The notes under the pieces are model-generated. The model was not told the origin of the DNA, searched no databases, and saw only the letters and a list, made by a program, of their open reading frames with translations. The translations under genes and the position numbers were made by a program. From assembly GCF_020091585.1 (NCBI RefSeq), contig NZ_CP083583.1, positions 682,001 through 746,000 on the forward strand: a stretch of 64,000 nt of DNA, read 5' to 3'. This document shows positions 9,393 to 18,303 of the stretch, one piece after another (position 1 is the first letter of the stretch; the number at the start of each line of letters is the position of its first letter). Source of the DNA: Kovacikia minuta CCNUW1. Lineage in GTDB: Bacteria > Cyanobacteriota > Cyanobacteriia > Leptolyngbyales > Leptolyngbyaceae.

Positions 9393-9803
9393 CTAAACGT
9401 TAGAAGTAAGCAGCGTCACAACATCCGCATGAGCCAGTACAACATCCGGATTTTGTTGAAATGCTGCATCATACTTCATCGCAAAGTCAGTTCCCACTTG
9501 GTTGGGAGTTAGCAACATTCGAATGTCCTTCAGGAAAACAACGATCGCCGCTGCTACAACGGGTTCATCCGCTTCAAGTAACTCATCAATTTGGACAATT
9601 AATTCAGAAAGCTGATGTAACCAGGCAAACTGCTGATGATTGATGACCAGTTGCAATAACTCACCCCTGGAGACTTGCCCCCACACTTGTTCGTAATTAA
9701 TGCGCTCTGTATCTAATAGCAGTTTATGCAGATTGAGCAACCTGGTACGTAAGTGAGTTAGAAACTGATGTTGATTGATGCGAATTTGAAGTGAATTAAG
9801 CAT
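9393..9803 (-). CDS. Conserved hypothetical protein next to pirin
   Basis: 136 residues from the ATG at 9803. A helix-rich protein with LRTRLLNLHKLLLDTERINY, FAWLHQLSELIVQIDELLEA and NPDVVLAHADVV. I recognise it as a conserved hypothetical family, often found beside pirin or redox genes, without known activity. It begins within a few bases of the end of the pirin reading frame, suggesting co-transcription. Confidence 0.75.
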   Translation of the reverse strand: MLNSLQIRINQHQFLTHLRTRLLNLHKLLLDTERINYEQVWGQVSRGELLQLVINHQQFAWLHQLSELIVQIDELLEADEPVVAAAIVVFLKDIRMLLTPNQVGTDFAMKYDAAFQQNPDVVLAHADVVTLLTSNV

Positions 9804-10690
9804 GAATTTGTCCCATTTTCCCATTTCGATAATCGTCGATCGCCTGGATAATTTCAGCTTCAGTGTTCATAACAAAGGGACCATAGCGTACCACTGGCTC
9901 ATTCAGGGGTACTCCGGCAATTAGGAGAAGATCGAGGGGCTTTGTCGCATCAGCCGGATTGGTCATCACCACCTCGCCTCCATTTTGAGCAAAGATTACC
10001 ATTTGCCCATCATCGCCTCGTTGCAGCTCAGTCCCAAACAAGCCAGATCCCTCCCAGTATGTAGGCAAAGGCATTGTATTCCTTGGGAACCGGTTGAACC
10101 ATTGTGGCATCCGGTTGCAGCGTGATGTGCAAATAGATAATTGGTGCACGGGTTTCAATCACCGCTTTTGCCCCTAAGGCTTCTCCAGCAATGACACGCA
10201 CGGTTACCGCCCCATCGTCTGTATGCACGACTGGAATTTGAGCCGCCTCAATTTCCTGATATCGCGGCACTATCATTTTGTCCTGCTGCGGCAGGTTAAT
10301 CCAGAGTTGAATGCCGTGTAACCGTCCTCCAGTGCGCGTAAATTCTGCCTCTGGCATTTCGGAATGGACAACCCCAGCACCCGCCGTCATCCACTGTACA
10401 TCCCCTGGATGCAACTGCCCTGTATGACCTACAGAATCCTTATGCTCCAGTCGTCCATCTAACACATAGGTGACCGTTTCAAAACCACGATGGGGGTGAT
10501 CCGGAGCACCCTTAGCCTGACCAGGTTTCAAGTCCACAGGCCCTAACTCATCCAGCAACAGAAACGGGTCGAACTGCGAAAAACTGCTTTTGGGAAAGGG
10601 ACGACGGACTAAAAACCCAGCTCCTTCCAGCGTTTCAACGCTACTAACAATTCCAGCAACCGTGCGGAGTGTTCCAGTCTGCATGGCCAT
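9796..10690 (-). pseudogene. Pirin-family protein with a frameshift
   Basis: Pirins are bicupin proteins, some with quercetin dioxygenase activity. The N-terminal frame (10690 to about 10040) has the metal-binding cupin block APDHPHRGFETVTYVLDG with HSEMP downstream. It should continue as a second cupin but reaches a stop after AFAYILGGIWLVWD. The continuation (EGSGLFGTELQRGDDGQMV to the C-terminus at 9796) is present one frame away. A 1-nt indel near CTGGGAGGG, around 10040-10050, is therefore likely, either real decay or a sequencing error. The gene is divergent from padR. Confidence 0.85.
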
Positions 10691-10735
10691 ACAATCAACT
10701 CCTTAAAACAGGACACCTCTTTTCTTAATGTCCTA

Positions 10736-10753
10736 TATATGACTAATCATATA
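10736..10753. promoter_or_regulatory. Palindromic operator between pirin and padR
   Basis: Perfect inverted repeat TATATGA-CTAA-TCATATA in the divergent promoter region, about 45 bp upstream of the pirin start and about 60 bp upstream of padR. PadR-type regulators bind such AT-rich palindromes and often repress both divergent genes. The binding is inferred from position. Confidence 0.6.
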
Positions 10754-10815
10754 GTAGCATAGAAGTATATAAACTGTTAATGAGGTCTGTTCCCTTTTTG
10801 TTCGGTAAACCGCCT

Positions 10816-11355
10816 ATGTCTCTTGCCCATACTATTCTCGGTCTCCTCCAACAACAGGAGCGGACAGGCTACGACCTAAAAACCCAATGTTTTGATAATT
10901 GCATTGCTCACCTCTGGCAAGCAGACCAGGCCCAAATTTATCGCACGTTAGACAAGCTGGAGTCGCAGGGCTGGATTACCTGCACAATTGAGATTCAGCA
11001 CGATCGTCCCAACCGTAAGGTCTACCGCATCACAGCAACAGGGGAAGCAGAGTTAATTGAGTGGCTCCAGACCCATCACCCGTTACCTGCGGTGCGGGAA
11101 CCCTTGCTGGTGCAACTTCACTTTGCAGCTCAGTTACCCAATGGGGCGATCGTTGGGTTACTGGAACAAGAACTTGCAACACGCCGTAAGAAGTTAGCCG
11201 AGTGTGAGGAGATTGCTGCCCAAACTCCAAACACCCCTGTCATACCTCGTGAACAAAAAATGCACCAGTTAGTTCTAGAGTTAGCAATGCGACGAGAACA
11301 AACCTATCTGGATTGGTTGCAGGATGCGATCGACAAACTCAATACTCAAGATTAA
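10816..11355 (+). CDS. PadR-family transcriptional regulator
   Basis: 179 residues from the ATG at 10816. The N-terminal winged helix (LAHTILGLLQQQERTGYDLK, LWQADQAQIYRTLDKLESQG, DRPNRKVYRITATGEAEL) is typical of PadR. The C-terminal half is helical and probably dimerises (Vir_C-like). It is divergent from the pirin gene across a perfect palindrome, so it probably controls pirin and itself. The inducer is unknown. Confidence 0.9.
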   Translation: MSLAHTILGLLQQQERTGYDLKTQCFDNCIAHLWQADQAQIYRTLDKLESQGWITCTIEIQHDRPNRKVYRITATGEAELIEWLQTHHPLPAVREPLLVQLHFAAQLPNGAIVGLLEQELATRRKKLAECEEIAAQTPNTPVIPREQKMHQLVLELAMRREQTYLDWLQDAIDKLNTQD

Positions 11356-11397
11356 GACCACTTTGATGCTGCAACTTAGGATCTCGAATTAAATCTC

Positions 11398-11467
11398 ATC
11401 GGCAATTCCAGTCGTAAGGGCTGGGCATGTGGCAGATAGGCTTGCGGCGATGGCAAAGACAGCAGGA
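11398..11467. repeat. Dispersed inverted-repeat element, copy 3
   Basis: GGCAATTCCAGTCGTAAGGG, CTGGGCATGTGG and CGGCGATGGCAAAGAC resemble the copies at 1284-1375 and 6806-6890. It lies between padR and arsR. Confidence 0.45.
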
Positions 11468-11523
11468 AAATCGTTTAGGATGTTTGCATCAACAAAACTT
11501 TGTGAACCCCCAGGTAAAACTGA

Positions 11524-11853
11524 ATGGCAAAAACTGTCTCTCTCCCCTCTGAACTCGTTGTTGCTGGCTTTCATGCCCTTTCAGAGCCACTACGGATCAA
11601 AGTTGTAGAGCTTCTTCGGGAGAACGAACTGTGTGTGTGTGATCTTTGTGACGCTTTAGATGTAGCCCAGTCTAAGCTATCGTTTCACCTGAAAGCCCTG
11701 AAGGATGCAAACCTGGTGCGCGCTCGCCAGGAGGGACGGTGGATCTACTACAGCCTGAACCTGCCCCAGTTTGTTGTTCTAGAGCAATATTTGTCAGAGT
11801 TCCGCCGCTATAGCCCAATGCTGCCCGCCCGCCCCTGCGCTGACCAGGATTGA
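11524..11853 (+). CDS. arsR: ArsR-family arsenic-responsive repressor
   Basis: 109-residue winged helix protein. The metalloid-binding motif ELCVCDLCDAL lies in the recognition region, followed by the DNA-reading helix QSKLSFHLKALKDANLV and the wing ARQEGRWIYYSLN. Arsenite binding to the cysteines would release DNA. It is upstream of the GAPDH and arsJ genes, with two ATCAA...TTGAT boxes in between. Confidence 0.93.
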   Translation: MAKTVSLPSELVVAGFHALSEPLRIKVVELLRENELCVCDLCDALDVAQSKLSFHLKALKDANLVRARQEGRWIYYSLNLPQFVVLEQYLSEFRRYSPMLPARPCADQD

Positions 11854-11905
11854 ACCACTGGTTCGCCGTGAGAAGTTAATTGATGTCTATTGTTTTACAA
11901 AACAA

Positions 11906-11946
11906 ATCAACTTTTTTTGATATGCTTCTTATCAAGTTATCTTGAT
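11906..11946 (+). promoter_or_regulatory. Tandem ArsR-like operator boxes upstream of GAPDH-arsJ
   Basis: Two inverted repeats lie just before the GAPDH gene: ATCAA-N6-TTGAT (11906-11921) and ATCAAG-TTAT-CTTGAT (11931-11946). The second ends 10 bp before the start codon and touches the GGAGG site, so a bound repressor would block transcription of the pair. Assignment to ArsR is by position and shape. Confidence 0.55.
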
Positions 11947-11956
11947 TGGAGGAACG

Positions 11957-12970
11957 ATGGCGATACGGGTTGGGATTAATGGCTTCGGTCGAATCGGGCG
12001 ATTAGATCTGAGAGCCGCCTGGGGCTGGCCGGATCTGGAGTTTGTCCACATTAATGAGGTTAAGGGTGGCGCTGTGGTTGCTGCTCACTTATTGAAGTTT
12101 GATTCTGTACATGGTCGCTGGACACCAGAAGTTACCGCTGGTGAAGACCGCATCTCTATCAATGGTAAGCCGATTACCTTCTCCGAACATGCCCAACCAG
12201 GTGATGTGCCCTGGGATGATTTGAGGGTTGATCTGGTGCTGGAATGTTCTGGCAAATTCCGCACAGCTGAAGCACTCGACTCCTATTTCAAGCGAGGTGT
12301 ACGCAAAGTCATCGTGGCGGCTCCAGTGAAAGAGGAAGCCTTAAATGTGGTGATGGGGGTGAATGACCAACGCTATGATCCTGCCCAACACCATCTGCTG
12401 ACTGCCGCTTCCTGTACGACAAACTGCCTTGCACCTGTGGTCAAAGTGATCCATGAGGGCATTGGCATTAAGCATGGGGTTGTTACCACCATTCACGACA
12501 ACACGAATACTCAAACCCTGGTTGATGCGCCCCACAAAGACCTGCGACGGGCACGGGCTTCTGCTCTGTCGTTAATTCCCACTTCAACGGGTTCTGCAAC
12601 GGCGATCGGACTCATCTATCCAGAACTCAACGGCAAACTCAATGGGCTGGCGGTACGAGTTCCCCTATTAAATGCCTCCTTGACTGATTGTGTGTTTGAA
12701 GTTGTACGTCCCACAACCGTAGCAGAGGTCAATCAGTTACTCAAATTGGCATCGGAGCAGGAGCCATTGAAGGGAATTTTAGGCTACGAGGAGCGTCCAC
12801 TGGTGTCGATCGACTATCTGAATGATCCGCGTTCTTCGATCGTGGATGCCCTGTCAACAATGGTCGTCGATGCAACCCAGGTCAAAATCTATGCCTGGTA
12901 TGACAACGAATGGGGCTACGCCAATCGCATGGTGGAGCTGGCGCGGAAAGTTGCAGCGAGTATCAGTTGA
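11957..12970 (+). CDS. ArsJ-associated glyceraldehyde-3-phosphate dehydrogenase
   Basis: 337 residues, starting at the ATG 11957 after GGAGG. It has the Rossmann start [15 protein letters not shown] and the catalytic block [18 protein letters not shown] with its active-site cysteine. In arsJ operons this enzyme uses arsenate in place of phosphate to make 1-arseno-3-phosphoglycerate, which ArsJ exports. The gene is 11 bp upstream of arsJ and downstream of arsR and its boxes, which supports this role over a glycolytic one. Confidence 0.92.
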   Translation: MAIRVGINGFGRIGRLDLRAAWGWPDLEFVHINEVKGGAVVAAHLLKFDSVHGRWTPEVTAGEDRISINGKPITFSEHAQPGDVPWDDLRVDLVLECSGKFRTAEALDSYFKRGVRKVIVAAPVKEEALNVVMGVNDQRYDPAQHHLLTAASCTTNCLAPVVKVIHEGIGIKHGVVTTIHDNTNTQTLVDAPHKDLRRARASALSLIPTSTGSATAIGLIYPELNGKLNGLAVRVPLLNASLTDCVFEVVRPTTVAEVNQLLKLASEQEPLKGILGYEERPLVSIDYLNDPRSSIVDALSTMVVDATQVKIYAWYDNEWGYANRMVELARKVAASIS

Positions 12971-12981
12971 GGGTTCCCGTC

Positions 12982-14247
12982 ATGACTTCTACAACAACTG
13001 CTTCTCGCGCCAACCTGAAGAACTACGCCCTCGTCACTCTGGCTTACTGGGGCTTTACCCTGACCGATGGTGCCCTGCGAATGCTGGTGTTGCTCTATTT
13101 CAACGAAATTGGTTACACCCCGATTCAAATCGCATTCCTGTTCCTGTTCTACGAAATTTTTGGCATTGTCACGAACTTTTTGGGTGGGTGGATCGGCTCT
13201 CAGTTGGGCTTAAAAGTTACGCTCTACAGTGGTATTGGATTGCAGATATTTGCGCTGCTGCTGCTGTCCCTGCTAAACCGCGACTGGGCACAGTGGGTTG
13301 CGGTGCTGTACGTGATGATTTCACAAGCATTTTCAGGGATTGCCAAAGACCTGACCAAAATGAGTTCTAAGAGCGCCATTCGATTGGTTGTGCCACAAAA
13401 CGCCCAATCCTCCTTGTTCAAGTGGGTAGCAGTGTTAACCGGATCAAAAAATGCGCTCAAGGGTGTGGGCTTCTTTTTAGGGGCAGCACTTTTAGACCTA
13501 TTTGGCTTCGTTCCTGCGCTGTGGATTATGACGGGTGGACTCATCTTGATCCTGTTTACGGGGATCATGCTGCCCCCAGGAATGGGCAAGATTAAAACGA
13601 AGGTCAGGTTTACCCAGCTATTCTCTAAGAGCCGTGAGATCAACATTCTATCGGCGGCGCGTTTCTTTCTTTTTGGTTCCAGAGATGTCTGGTTTGTAGT
13701 GGGGTTACCTGTGTTTCTCCGAAGTGTGTTGGGCTGGTCGTTCTACCAGGCTGGGGGATTTTTAGCTTGTTGGGTGATTGGCTACGGAATGATTCAGTTT
13801 TTAGCTCCCACCCTACTTAGGCGCTTTAGTAACGGGGAACCTCCCAAGTCAAAAACCATTCAGTTCTGGACAGGTGTTCTTACAGCCGTTCCGGTTGGTA
13901 TTGCCCTGGCAATGCAATTGAAAGCACGACCCGATGTGACGATCGTCGTGGGCTTGATGATCTTTGGCATCGTGTTTGCGTTTAACTCGGCAGTTCACTC
14001 CTACCTGGTGCTGGCGTTCACCGATGACGATAAGGTTGCCCTGAATGTGGGCTTCTACTACATGGCAAATTCCGGTGGGCGGCTGATTGGAACCGTGTTG
14101 TCAGGGTTAATTTATCAACTCTATGGGTTGGTCGGTTGCCTATGGGCTTCAGCAGTTTTTGTCTTAGCAGCGTGGGCAATTTCTCTCAAACTGTCCGATC
14201 CGCAACCCAGTCAGGCGATCGCCTGGAAGACAGGCGATGGTGATTAA
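12982..14247 (+). CDS. arsJ: Organoarsenical efflux permease ArsJ (MFS)
   Basis: 421 residues with about twelve hydrophobic helices. It starts at the ATG 12982, immediately after the GAPDH gene. Characteristic blocks are NYALVTLAYWGFTLTDGALR, GGWIGSQLGLK and FSGIAKDLTKMSSKSAIR. ArsJ exports 1-arseno-3-phosphoglycerate across the inner membrane, where the product breaks down to arsenate outside. With the GAPDH enzyme this gives arsenate resistance without reduction. Confidence 0.93.
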   Translation: MTSTTTASRANLKNYALVTLAYWGFTLTDGALRMLVLLYFNEIGYTPIQIAFLFLFYEIFGIVTNFLGGWIGSQLGLKVTLYSGIGLQIFALLLLSLLNRDWAQWVAVLYVMISQAFSGIAKDLTKMSSKSAIRLVVPQNAQSSLFKWVAVLTGSKNALKGVGFFLGAALLDLFGFVPALWIMTGGLILILFTGIMLPPGMGKIKTKVRFTQLFSKSREINILSAARFFLFGSRDVWFVVGLPVFLRSVLGWSFYQAGGFLACWVIGYGMIQFLAPTLLRRFSNGEPPKSKTIQFWTGVLTAVPVGIALAMQLKARPDVTIVVGLMIFGIVFAFNSAVHSYLVLAFTDDDKVALNVGFYYMANSGGRLIGTVLSGLIYQLYGLVGCLWASAVFVLAAWAISLKLSDPQPSQAIAWKTGDGD

Positions 14248-14426
14248 TGCTCAGCAACTCCTTCTTGAAGCGGTTCCTTCCTGGGCATCGCCTTTCTGTA
14301 TAGCTACCCGGAATACAGGGTTGGGCTGAGCTTACAGCGGTTCTCAGATCAGTAAGAGGATGTTTGAAAAGGTATGGACTGTAAGATGCGACACTCAGAG
14401 ATCCCCCCTACCCCCCCTTAACAAGG

Positions 14427-15910
14427 CTACCGTGTACACACAAATCGAGCCTAGACTAAGGTAGCTCCTCAAAACTCTCATTGATTATGGATAACCCCAT
14501 TCTCATTCATGCAGCACAAATCAAAGGAACTGCATTTGGTGACCCTCGTTTAGTCAAAAGGGGGCGGCACTGTATGAAGCAATGCTTCAGCACCAATCGG
14601 TAAACATTCGCCAAATCAGCCAAAATCGAGCTGAACAGATTGGCTACTATCGTTTCTTGGAGAATGAAAACGTGACGATATCCGAGTTAGTGCGGAGTGT
14701 TGCTGACCAGTGCCAGGCGCAGGTGGAAGGATTGCATGTGTTATCGATTAGTGATAGCAGTGAGGTTAACTTGCAGTCCCATGCAGGGCGGTTAAAGCCG
14801 CAAGGACTTGGGGTCGTTGGCAACGACCGAGATGTTGGGTTTTTCATTCATCCAACCCTGGTGCTGAATGCCGAGACTGGCTTTCCATTAGGGTTAAGTA
14901 CCATTCATTTGTGGAGTCGTGACATCGACCATAGCGATAAACATCAACGCGACTATCAACACCTGCCGATTGAGGAAAAGGAATCCTACAAATGGCTGCG
15001 ATCGGCTGAAGGCAGCAACCGATGTTTGAGGGCTGGAGGAGCGAGGTTAATCACTCATATCGGCGACCGTGAAAGCGACCTGTATGAAGAATGGGCGACG
15101 GTTCCAGACGCTCAAACCCATTTATTAATCAGGGTGTGTCAAAATCGTCGTCTGTGGCATCAGTCGTTATCGCTCTATGACTACCTGACGATTCAACCCG
15201 TTCAGGGAAGTTACACCGTGCAAGTGGTAGAAGATCCCCGTCGAGGGCAAACTGCACGAGAGGCATTGCTAGTTGTGCGTGTGGCGAAGGTTGAGATCCG
15301 GCGACCCGACAACCTCAACGCTCACGACTATCCTCCCAGTGTGGGTCTCTACGCCGTAGAGGCACAGGAAGTCAACCCACCCCCTGGACAACAACCGATT
15401 CATTGGCGACTGTTGACCACTCATGAAGTCGTTTGCTTAGAACAGGCACTCCAAGTCATTCAGTGGTACTGCTGGCGCTGGCGGATTGAACAACTGTTTG
15501 CCACCCTCAAACAGGCCGGACTCAATCTCGAAGCGACGCAACTGGAATCGGTAGATGCCATTCAACGCTTGACTGTGCTGGCGCTGTCGATTGCCGTGCG
15601 AGTCCTACAACTGGTGGAAGGGCGAGATAACCCTGAGTTATCTGCCTCTGTTGCCTTTAGCGATGAACAGCAGCAATGCCTCACTCAGCTAGAACCGACG
15701 TTGCAAGGACACACTCAAAAACAGCAGAATCCTCATCCTCCCAGTTCTTTAGCTTGGGCAACCTGGTTAATTGCTCGCTTAGGAGGATGGTCGGGTTATC
15801 GCTCCCAACGTCCCCCCGGAATGCCTACTCTAATTCATGGTTTGCGGCAGTTTGAGGCAATCTTCATCGGGTGGAAACTAGCTCAAGCCCCACTTGTGTG
15901 TACACGGTAG
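14427..15910 (+). mobile_element. IS4-family insertion sequence, copy B (1484 bp)
   Basis: Same length and same transposase protein as copy A, in the opposite orientation, 3' of arsJ. Ends are CTACCGTGTACACACAA and its complement. The flanks CCTTAACAAGG (14416-14426) and CCTTAAAAAGG (15911-15921) match at 10 of 11 bases. They may be a slightly changed target duplication or simply part of a local C/T-rich repeat. Confidence 0.93.
14582..15910 (+). CDS. IS4-family transposase (copy B)
   Basis: 442-residue frame with the same protein sequence as copy A, including YCWRWRIEQLFATLK. A short upstream frame begins at the ATG 14487 and carries the family N-terminus (AQIKGTAFGDPRLVKRG). The continuation (AALYEAMLQHQSVN) is in the -1 frame after an AAAAGGGGG run at about 14554-14562. 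Both copies share this arrangement, which favours a programmed frameshift or inheritance from one mutated parent. Confidence 0.93.
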   Translation: MLQHQSVNIRQISQNRAEQIGYYRFLENENVTISELVRSVADQCQAQVEGLHVLSISDSSEVNLQSHAGRLKPQGLGVVGNDRDVGFFIHPTLVLNAETGFPLGLSTIHLWSRDIDHSDKHQRDYQHLPIEEKESYKWLRSAEGSNRCLRAGGARLITHIGDRESDLYEEWATVPDAQTHLLIRVCQNRRLWHQSLSLYDYLTIQPVQGSYTVQVVEDPRRGQTAREALLVVRVAKVEIRRPDNLNAHDYPPSVGLYAVEAQEVNPPPGQQPIHWRLLTTHEVVCLEQALQVIQWYCWRWRIEQLFATLKQAGLNLEATQLESVDAIQRLTVLALSIAVRVLQLVEGRDNPELSASVAFSDEQQQCLTQLEPTLQGHTQKQQNPHPPSSLAWATWLIARLGGWSGYRSQRPPGMPTLIHGLRQFEAIFIGWKLAQAPLVCTR

Positions 15911-15954
15911 CCTTAAAAAGGGGGGAAACAGGCTTAAAGTCCCCCTTAATAAAG

Positions 15955-16142
15955 CTACCGTGTACACACAAGTCGGAAATCTGTGAACACAAGTCCTGAA
16001 ACCCTTGCTCTGCCTCAACTTTGGAAATTGGCTGAAATCTCAATAATCTCGGCTTATTGAGAACCGGCAACGAGAAATCAAGGTTGTGGAGGATCAGGTT
16101 TTCGGAAAACGAATCAGCGATCGACTTGTGTGTACACCGTAG
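15955..16142. mobile_element. 188-bp MITE related to the IS4-family element
   Basis: Terminal inverted repeats CTACCGTGTACACACAAGTCG and CGACTTGTGTGTACACCGTAG match the ends of the full insertion sequences. A perfect 10-bp target duplication CTTAATAAAG flanks it (15945-15954 and 16143-16152). The interior has no transposase, so the element would need the enzyme of the full copies to move. Confidence 0.9.
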
Positions 16143-17183
16143 CTTAATAAAGGGGACTTAGGGGGATCGCATCTTTGCTACCGACAGTAGGACTTTTCAA
16201 ACAACCTCTTAGAAACTAAGTTGTATAAACATACTCATCCGATATGGAGTGGATGCGCCTACTCCCATCCTCTGGTACTACACCCCTATGGCAGTACCCT
16301 TCACTTTGAAAGAAATGTGGCAGGTGGCGCACTCCCTCCGAAACGAAGGCATAGACTTTCGGGCTATTAAGTAGGTAGTTGCAATAAAAGTAGGATGGGT
16401 TAGCGATAGTGTAACCCATGCAGGCGTTGGGTTTCGTGCCTCAACCCAACCGACACGGGTCTTATATTTAATGGCACCCTCCCACTTACTACCTGGTTGT
16501 TGTTGGGAACCTACGATTGGAATAGCCTGGTAACTCGTGCTGATGGATTTTATGAACCAGGGGTATTTGATGTGCGATCCACGGTGCCTCGACCAACTGC
16601 GATCGCGGCAATGGTGCGCGCGTTAGCATCTGGCCAGAAGTAGACCCAATCTGTATTGGATGCACCCGGTTGGTGGCAGCGATCCCAACGGTTTCTCTAT
16701 CCACCTGTGTCCTATTCCCAGGCGGCAGGCGGTTGGGTTGATGCAGACCCCAATGCAGTTGGGCAATCGCCCCAGATGCGGCGGGTCGGAAGCCCCCGTC
16801 CTGCCTACAGCGCTTTGACAAGCGAACGAGGGATGCTCTTACCGTCTCTGGATAGGGCAATTAAACGGTATCTAAACGAGCGTATTCAGTAAGTTTTAGG
16901 ACCAAACGACCCTGCTACGATTGCTCGCAGTTGCCCAGAAGTTCATTTAAATCGGTATGACTTCGCAACCGCTCTATGGCAGTGAAACAGGTTTTATTTG
17001 AGAGAAAGCGTCTATCTTAAGAGAGATTTTTATCTGCAAGAAAATTCGCTTGAATAGATATACCCGTTTATGTATACGGTGACAACAGTAGCTACAACTC
17101 TTGTGTGGAGTGGGTTGTATTGGCTGCCCGGATTCTAAAGGCTTAGTCTAGAATAGTTTGCGCAGAAAAAGAAATGAGCTTGA
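16143..17183. other. Degenerate host-phage border region
   Basis: No intact gene is supported. Part of it (about 16380-16460) resembles host intergenic repeats of the GGGTTAGCGATAGTGTAACC type. A broken coding-like stretch follows (see 16500-16893). After about 16,950 the sequence becomes A+T-richer, and phage-like genes begin at 17184. No tRNA or clear attachment site was found at the border. Confidence 0.5.
16500..16893 (+). pseudogene. Unrecognised decayed coding sequence
   Basis: A plus-strand frame reads through TYDWNSLVTRADGFYEPGVF and TVPRPTAIAAMVRALASGQK, meets a stop near 16640, then resumes with LDAPGWWQRSQRFLYPPVSY to AIKRYLNERIQ. The composition looks protein-like and the two parts are adjacent, but I do not recognise the family. 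A start codon is missing. Confidence 0.3.
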
Positions 17184-18074
17184 TCAGAGAAACATCTTTG
17201 TTCCTACGGGGCAGTTCCCGCAGGGGTGTATTGCTTTTCGATCTGTTGTTAGCTTTTCTCTCAATCTTTTCATCTTGTCCCCGCTCCAGATTTGAGAGAT
17301 CGATTCCTGATTGGCATCACCCAAAATCAAGTGTCCTTGTGGGTCATGACAGCAAGGAGCAATTCTGCCGTCTGAGAGGAGAACAAGGGAGTGGTTAACA
17401 AAGTGACAGGGCTTCAGCCCTTCCTTGATGTCTCCTTCAGCGTCATAGCGCGAGAAGATCGAATCATCAGGAACCCAGTCAAGGGAGTCTTGAATCGGAA
17501 CATGGTCTTGAACCATTGCTAGGTTGACTCGCTTTGACCAGAAGAGGCATCCTAATGTCTGTGCTGTTCTTCTGGCTAAGTCAAGCTGATGATAGTTGTG
17601 CTGCATCGTTACAAATTGCCAGATCACTCTCAATCCATGCCGATCTGGTCTGAGCTTCATGAAGGCTTTCAAGCCTGAGAACGCCCGATTAAAATCGACT
17701 CCAACTCGATATTTGCTTAAAGTTTCCTGGTCAAGTCCGTCGAGGGAAATGATCAGGTATTTCAACCCCGATTGAGCTAGAGCTTCAAAAGACGCTTCGT
17801 TGTACAGGGCATAGCCATTTGAACTCACCCATCCTTCACATCCAAAGGAAGCTGCATAGGAAAACATATGGATAATTTGAGGATGTAAGAATGGTTCCCC
17901 AAAATTCCAAAACATAATCTTTTTAGGACGAACCTCATTAACAACCCGTTTGAATAGTCCCAGGTCAAGATGCTGTTTCGGTCGCTGAAGTGTCCCCAGA
18001 CCTGTCGGACACAGAGGGCACTGGGCGTTACAATGAGTAGTAGTTTCAATCCAAAGTTGTGACGGTAGATTCAT
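17184..18074 (-). CDS. Radical SAM/SPASM-type protein
   Basis: 296 residues. The cluster motif CNAQCPLC (Cys15, 19, 22) binds the [4Fe-4S] cluster that cleaves S-adenosylmethionine. The middle part (ISLDGLDQETLSKYRVGVDF) and the C-terminal cysteines (CHF, APCCHDPQG, HPCGNCPVG) resemble SPASM proteins, which modify peptides or sugars. It lies next to a glycosyltransferase at the edge of the phage-like element, so a role in modifying a surface or virion component is possible. Its ATG overlaps the ATG of the divergent gene at 18073. Confidence 0.88.
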   Translation of the reverse strand: MNLPSQLWIETTTHCNAQCPLCPTGLGTLQRPKQHLDLGLFKRVVNEVRPKKIMFWNFGEPFLHPQIIHMFSYAASFGCEGWVSSNGYALYNEASFEALAQSGLKYLIISLDGLDQETLSKYRVGVDFNRAFSGLKAFMKLRPDRHGLRVIWQFVTMQHNYHQLDLARRTAQTLGCLFWSKRVNLAMVQDHVPIQDSLDWVPDDSIFSRYDAEGDIKEGLKPCHFVNHSLVLLSDGRIAPCCHDPQGHLILGDANQESISQIWSGDKMKRLREKLTTDRKAIHPCGNCPVGTKMFL

Positions 18075-18303
18075 GTTGATTCAGATTCCAGATGCAGAAA
18101 AAGCATTTTTAATATCACAAGCTCACGAAATTAGCCGACAACACAAGGATAGAGAAACAGCAAGGAAAAAGATTATTGAATTAATTGATTACTCTCTTTC
18201 TTCAATTAAGAGTCAACTCTATTTTGACTGCATGAATGAGTTTGATAAAGTTCGTAGATTGGAAGATTCTCTTAGGTTCCCCAGTCCACCAGAGTCCCAT
18301 TAG
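18073..18303 (+). CDS. Small helical protein of unknown function
   Basis: 76 residues, mostly charged and helical (AEKAFLISQAHEISRQHKDR). It starts in the CATG shared with the radical SAM gene on the other strand and its end overlaps the glycosyltransferase gene by 32 bp. No strong ribosome-binding site is visible. Confidence 0.45.
   Translation: MLIQIPDAEKAFLISQAHEISRQHKDRETARKKIIELIDYSLSSIKSQLYFDCMNEFDKVRRLEDSLRFPSPPESH

Noticed and set aside
14416-15921. Exact target duplication around IS4-family copy B
   Set aside because: The flanks match at 10 of 11 bases and lie in C/T-rich repeats, so a true duplication is not proven, unlike at copy A and the MITE.
16143-17183. Attachment site and integrase at the left border
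   Set aside because: No tRNA gene, duplicated core or recombinase is visible. The right border is outside the window.
17174-17398. Plus-strand 74-residue frame at the phage border
   Set aside because: It lies entirely antisense to the radical SAM gene and has no recognisable features.
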